64,000 nt of DNA, from contig JASMMA010000001.1 in NCBI GenBank assembly GCA_030748415.1, positions 62,001 to 126,000 of the forward strand, written 5' to 3'. Positions within the stretch are counted from its first letter, which is position 1, and the number at the start of each line of letters is the position of its first letter. A program made the translations under genes and the position numbers. This document shows, one piece after another, positions 61,632-64,000 of the stretch. This stretch comes from Planctomycetota bacterium (GTDB taxonomy: Bacteria > Planctomycetota > UBA1135). The notes below the pieces were generated by a model. It did not search any database, was not told the origin of the DNA, and was given only the letters and a program-made list of their open reading frames with translations.

Positions 61632-61694
61632 AACTCCCCACATAAGACCGAATAAATAGGCTCCTCGCCTGTAAAGTGTTTCAAGAGATTCAAC

Positions 61695-62873
61695 ATGACT
61701 GACTTCGACCCATTCAAAACTCCTTCTGGTGGCTCGGGCGGCAGCCCACCTCCTCGCCCTACGCGCCCAACTACTCCTCAGTTTTCGGGCAAGCTTCCCG
61801 GTGGCCGGGGAATCATTCTTGCCGTTGTCGGCTTCATCATGCTTGTTGGACTCGGGGCGGTTTTCGTGACAGGCCGCGGCGGAATTGTTGAAGTTCGCGA
61901 TACTGAAGTTGCTGTTGTGGTGAATTATTTATCCGGGGAAAGCGAACTTGTTGCCATGCCGGGCTACCGCGTTTTCATGCCTTTCTTTTCACAGGCATTT
62001 GTCTTTGACAAGTCGCCCAACAAATTTGTGATGGAAGGGGAAAAAGACCGAGATTCCAACCACGTCAGTAAGCTCACCGTTCGTGCGAATGATGGGTCAA
62101 ATTTTTGGTTCGAGACACTGGAAATTCAGTACCAACTAATTATTGCTCAGGCTCCTACCGTTTTGTATGACAGTGGACCTGGAGATGCATTTAAATCTCA
62201 TTGGGTGCGTACTTTTGCCCGCTCTGTGCTTCGAGACGAATTCGGCCGGTTTTCTGCTGAGGAGGTTGCTGACCCATCAAGCTATTCTGTGGCAACGCAA
62301 AGGTCAACTGAGCGCTTAAATGATCTTTTGGAGCCTCATGGCGTTAAGGTCATTCAAATCATTACTCCAAAGCCGAAGTTCGAGACTGCATACGAAGATG
62401 CCATTGAAGAGCGCAAAGTTGCGAACCAAGAAGTGGAGCGACTTAAGATCGAGGCCGAACAGCTCGTCTTGGAGCGAGAACGCCGACTTGCCAACATTGA
62501 CCGAGACAAGGCAACCGACTACGAACAACTTCTGGGCCAATTGGAAGCCGAACGGATTGCTGCCGAGAAAGAGCGACTTGAGCTAGAAAAAAGTGCTGAT
62601 GCATATTACATCTCTCAAGTCGCTGAGGGGAAAGCCTCTCTGCAACGGATGGCTCAGCAAGCAACTGCAAAGGAAGCCGAAGCGCGAAAAGAAGCTGAAG
62701 GTCTGAATGCCAAAGTAAATTCTTTAGCTAAACAGGGCGACATTTTGGTTCGCGAAGCCATTGCAAAAAAATTGAATCAAATCAGATTTGAAATTATCCC
62801 ATATCGCCGAGATCCTGCTCCGACTCGAATCGAGCACCTTGGTGCTGTGCCAGCCACCGGAGGAAAACGATGA
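61695..62873 (+). CDS. SPFH/band-7 membrane protein A
   Basis: 392 residues. A Pro/Gly-rich cytoplasmic start (1-38) precedes one membrane segment (40-59, IILAVVGFIMLVGLGAVFV). A band-7 domain (~65-235) follows (VNYLSGESELVAMPGYRVFMPFFSQAFVFDKSPNKFVME, WVRTFARSVLRDEF). A long charged coiled coil comes next (~240-345; EERKVANQEVERLKIEAEQLVLERERRLANIDRDKA) and a short tail. SPFH proteins form membrane microdomain cages, for example HflKC and flotillin. The next gene encodes a second one with a 4-base overlap, so they may assemble together. Confidence 0.86.
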   Translation: MTDFDPFKTPSGGSGGSPPPRPTRPTTPQFSGKLPGGRGIILAVVGFIMLVGLGAVFVTGRGGIVEVRDTEVAVVVNYLSGESELVAMPGYRVFMPFFSQAFVFDKSPNKFVMEGEKDRDSNHVSKLTVRANDGSNFWFETLEIQYQLIIAQAPTVLYDSGPGDAFKSHWVRTFARSVLRDEFGRFSAEEVADPSSYSVATQRSTERLNDLLEPHGVKVIQIITPKPKFETAYEDAIEERKVANQEVERLKIEAEQLVLERERRLANIDRDKATDYEQLLGQLEAERIAAEKERLELEKSADAYYISQVAEGKASLQRMAQQATAKEAEARKEAEGLNAKVNSLAKQGDILVREAIAKKLNQIRFEIIPYRRDPAPTRIEHLGAVPATGGKR

Positions 62874-63949
62874 AAAATGCCCGTTTCTTAATTGCTCTAC
62901 TCGCACTTTTGGTGTTGGTTCCAACCGTCTTTGCCCTTTGCTTCAAGAGGATTCCCCCGGATGTTATCGGCATTAAGCAAGCCCGCTGGGGTGGTGGCGG
63001 GATCATTCCAGAAGATAATCTTGCTGGATTTAAGTTGGGTATTTCCGGGTACCATTTGTGGCACTACCTACCTCGGGAAACTCACTTCCTTCACTTCACA
63101 AAATCTCGACCAGCAGGAAGAACACTTACCTTAATCGATTCCTGGAAGCCGTCTCAGGAAATTCGAACACGGGACAATAATGTGGTTTCGGTTGATATTT
63201 CCATTCCTTACCACATTATCCCAGGGCAGGGATTTAAGGTGGTTCAGGATGGTCTCAAACATGAATACCGAGACCGAGTGCAGTCCACTGTCGAGCGAGT
63301 AATTCGTTCCGAACTTTCAACCCTTTCTTCGGAAGACTTCCAAGACACGGATAGTCGACTTAAGCGTACTCAGCAAATCCTTCCGATATTGAATGTTCAG
63401 CTTGCTGAGTTTTACTGTAAAGCTGAGGGGATTCTGATTCGCCGGTTTGGTTTTTCAAATCAATACGAAGATAAACTCCAAGAGAAGCAACTGCTTCGTC
63501 AAAAAGCCAACCTTGACCAAGCTCTTGCTATGCAGGCGAATGAACAGAAAGTTGTGAACTTGATTGAGAGACAAATTGTTGCCGCAGAAAAAGCTTTGAA
63601 TGCAGACTGGGATTTCAAGTTGCAAGACAAGCAATCTGAATACCAAGTATTGCTTGCTGACATTGCGGCAAAGGCCCAAGTTTATTCTGCCACAAAGCGC
63701 GCAGAAGGAGAAGCCCAGCGAGACATCAACATTGCTGAAGGCCGCCTTGCATTGGATCAGTCGGAGGCGATTCGAAATGAACTTCGAACCTCTGCATTGA
63801 ATTCCGAAGGTGGGCGGATTCTTCTCGCACTGGAGGCCGCGGACAACTTGTCGATTCCAACGGTAACACTAAACAGTGATGACCCTTCTGTCCCCATGCT
63901 TCTTGACCTTGGAACTATGACGCGATTGTTAGTGGGTAAAGACAACTAA
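62870..63949 (+). CDS. SPFH/band-7 membrane protein B
   Basis: 359 residues. The membrane segment is at the very N-terminus (7-24, FLIALLALLVLVPTVFAL). A band-7 domain follows with GFKLGISGYHLWHYLPRETHFLHF and RTRDNNVVSVDISIPYHII, then a QRE/AEG-rich coiled coil (QLLRQKANLDQALAMQANEQK, TKRAEGEAQRDINIAEGRLAL). Its start overlaps the stop of protein A as ATGA. Like HflK and HflC, the two differ in N-terminal length, but neither is close enough to be named hflK or hflC. Confidence 0.86.
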   Translation: MKNARFLIALLALLVLVPTVFALCFKRIPPDVIGIKQARWGGGGIIPEDNLAGFKLGISGYHLWHYLPRETHFLHFTKSRPAGRTLTLIDSWKPSQEIRTRDNNVVSVDISIPYHIIPGQGFKVVQDGLKHEYRDRVQSTVERVIRSELSTLSSEDFQDTDSRLKRTQQILPILNVQLAEFYCKAEGILIRRFGFSNQYEDKLQEKQLLRQKANLDQALAMQANEQKVVNLIERQIVAAEKALNADWDFKLQDKQSEYQVLLADIAAKAQVYSATKRAEGEAQRDINIAEGRLALDQSEAIRNELRTSALNSEGGRILLALEAADNLSIPTVTLNSDDPSVPMLLDLGTMTRLLVGKDN

Positions 63950-63952
63950 GGG

Positions 63953-64000
63953 TTATTTCCCTGGATGGCCTCCTCGTTTAGCCAGCGCATCCTTCAGCAT
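63953..64000 (-). CDS. possible 3' end of a convergent gene
   Basis: On the minus strand a frame open to the right edge reads MLKDALAKRGGHPGK and stops with TAA at 63955-63953, three bases past the SPFH B stop. Convergent genes this close are common in the window. With only 15 codons visible it cannot be identified and may be chance. Confidence 0.3.
   Translation of the reverse strand: MLKDALAKRGGHPGK

Noticed and set aside
1-64000. CRISPR array, prophage, insertion sequence, toxin-antitoxin pair or known defence island
   Set aside because: I saw no regular direct-repeat array with spacers, no transposase or integrase motifs, and no recognisable defence proteins. Apart from the tract behind tRNA-Met, the window reads as ordinary chromosomal genes.

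Overview
The window looks like part of a bacterial chromosome from the Planctomycetota, or a close relative in the PVC group. This is inferred from the gene set and has not been tested with a phylogeny. The pointers are two different groEL paralogs on either side of one groES, Gram-negative envelope genes (lpxB, Kdo/LPS-kinase-like proteins, a lipobox protein), many secreted proteins built from FGE-sulfatase, NPCBM, DUF4139, HEAT-VWA and terpene-cyclase-like repeat domains, an ASPIC/UnbV protein, an ECF sigma/anti-sigma pair and selB. GC looks moderate, around 50 percent. Genes are very tightly packed. Neighbours in operons usually share ATGA or TAATG overlaps, and convergent genes often overlap at their 3' ends. 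I used these overlaps to choose many start codons.

Layout. 1-8.8 kb: the end of an ASPIC/UnbV-thioredoxin fusion, then a minus-strand operon trmFO, P5C dehydrogenase, a polyferredoxin, an isoprenylcysteine-methyltransferase-like membrane protein, and glcD-glcE-glcF. 8.9-13.4 kb: a DUF4139 protein, gltX and a double-thioredoxin protein. 13.5-15.05 kb: tRNA-Met, an ORF-free hairpin-rich tract holding two extra copies of the tRNA 3' end, and a secreted beta-helix gene broken by one amber codon. 15.1-24.7 kb: queF, a methyltransferase, a kinase-like protein that lacks the catalytic Asp, signal peptidase, an FAH-family enzyme, a cyclase-repeat protein, an ECF sigma/anti-sigma/YbjQ operon, lpxB with an FGE-like gene, and a second kinase-like protein. 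24.7-30.2 kb: a chaperone operon groEL2-groES-groEL1-dnaJ-grpE-fmdB. 30.3-32.4 kb: an NPCBM protein and a GGDEF protein. 32.5-35.6 kb: rpsB-tsf-pyrH-frr with a clear promoter, then tRNA-Lys. 35.6-46 kb: a YhcC-type radical SAM gene, selB, a murU-amgK pair, a TIM-barrel protein, a HEAT-VWA protein, and ruvB-spoIID-tgt. 46.1-49.3 kb: a large lipoprotein with YVTN-like propeller motifs. 49.3-55.1 kb: a menG/ubiE-CPBP-ubiX-ubiA-holA-mutL operon. 55.1-58.1 kb: a glycosyltransferase operon. 58.1-63.9 kb: an M16 peptidase pair with miaA, then two SPFH/band-7 proteins.

How the genes connect. Several encode core translation and tRNA modification: gltX, trmFO, queF, tgt, miaA, rpsB, tsf, frr and selB. 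QueF and Tgt both serve queuosine synthesis. MurU-AmgK and the SpoIID protein suggest peptidoglycan recycling and remodelling. UbiX, UbiA and MenG suggest late menaquinone synthesis, probably by the futalosine route because no men genes are seen here. SelB implies selenocysteine use elsewhere in the genome.

I see no CRISPR array, prophage, transposase, toxin-antitoxin pair or recognised defence island. The least conventional stretch is the array of hairpins and tRNA-tail repeats at 13.48-13.90 kb.
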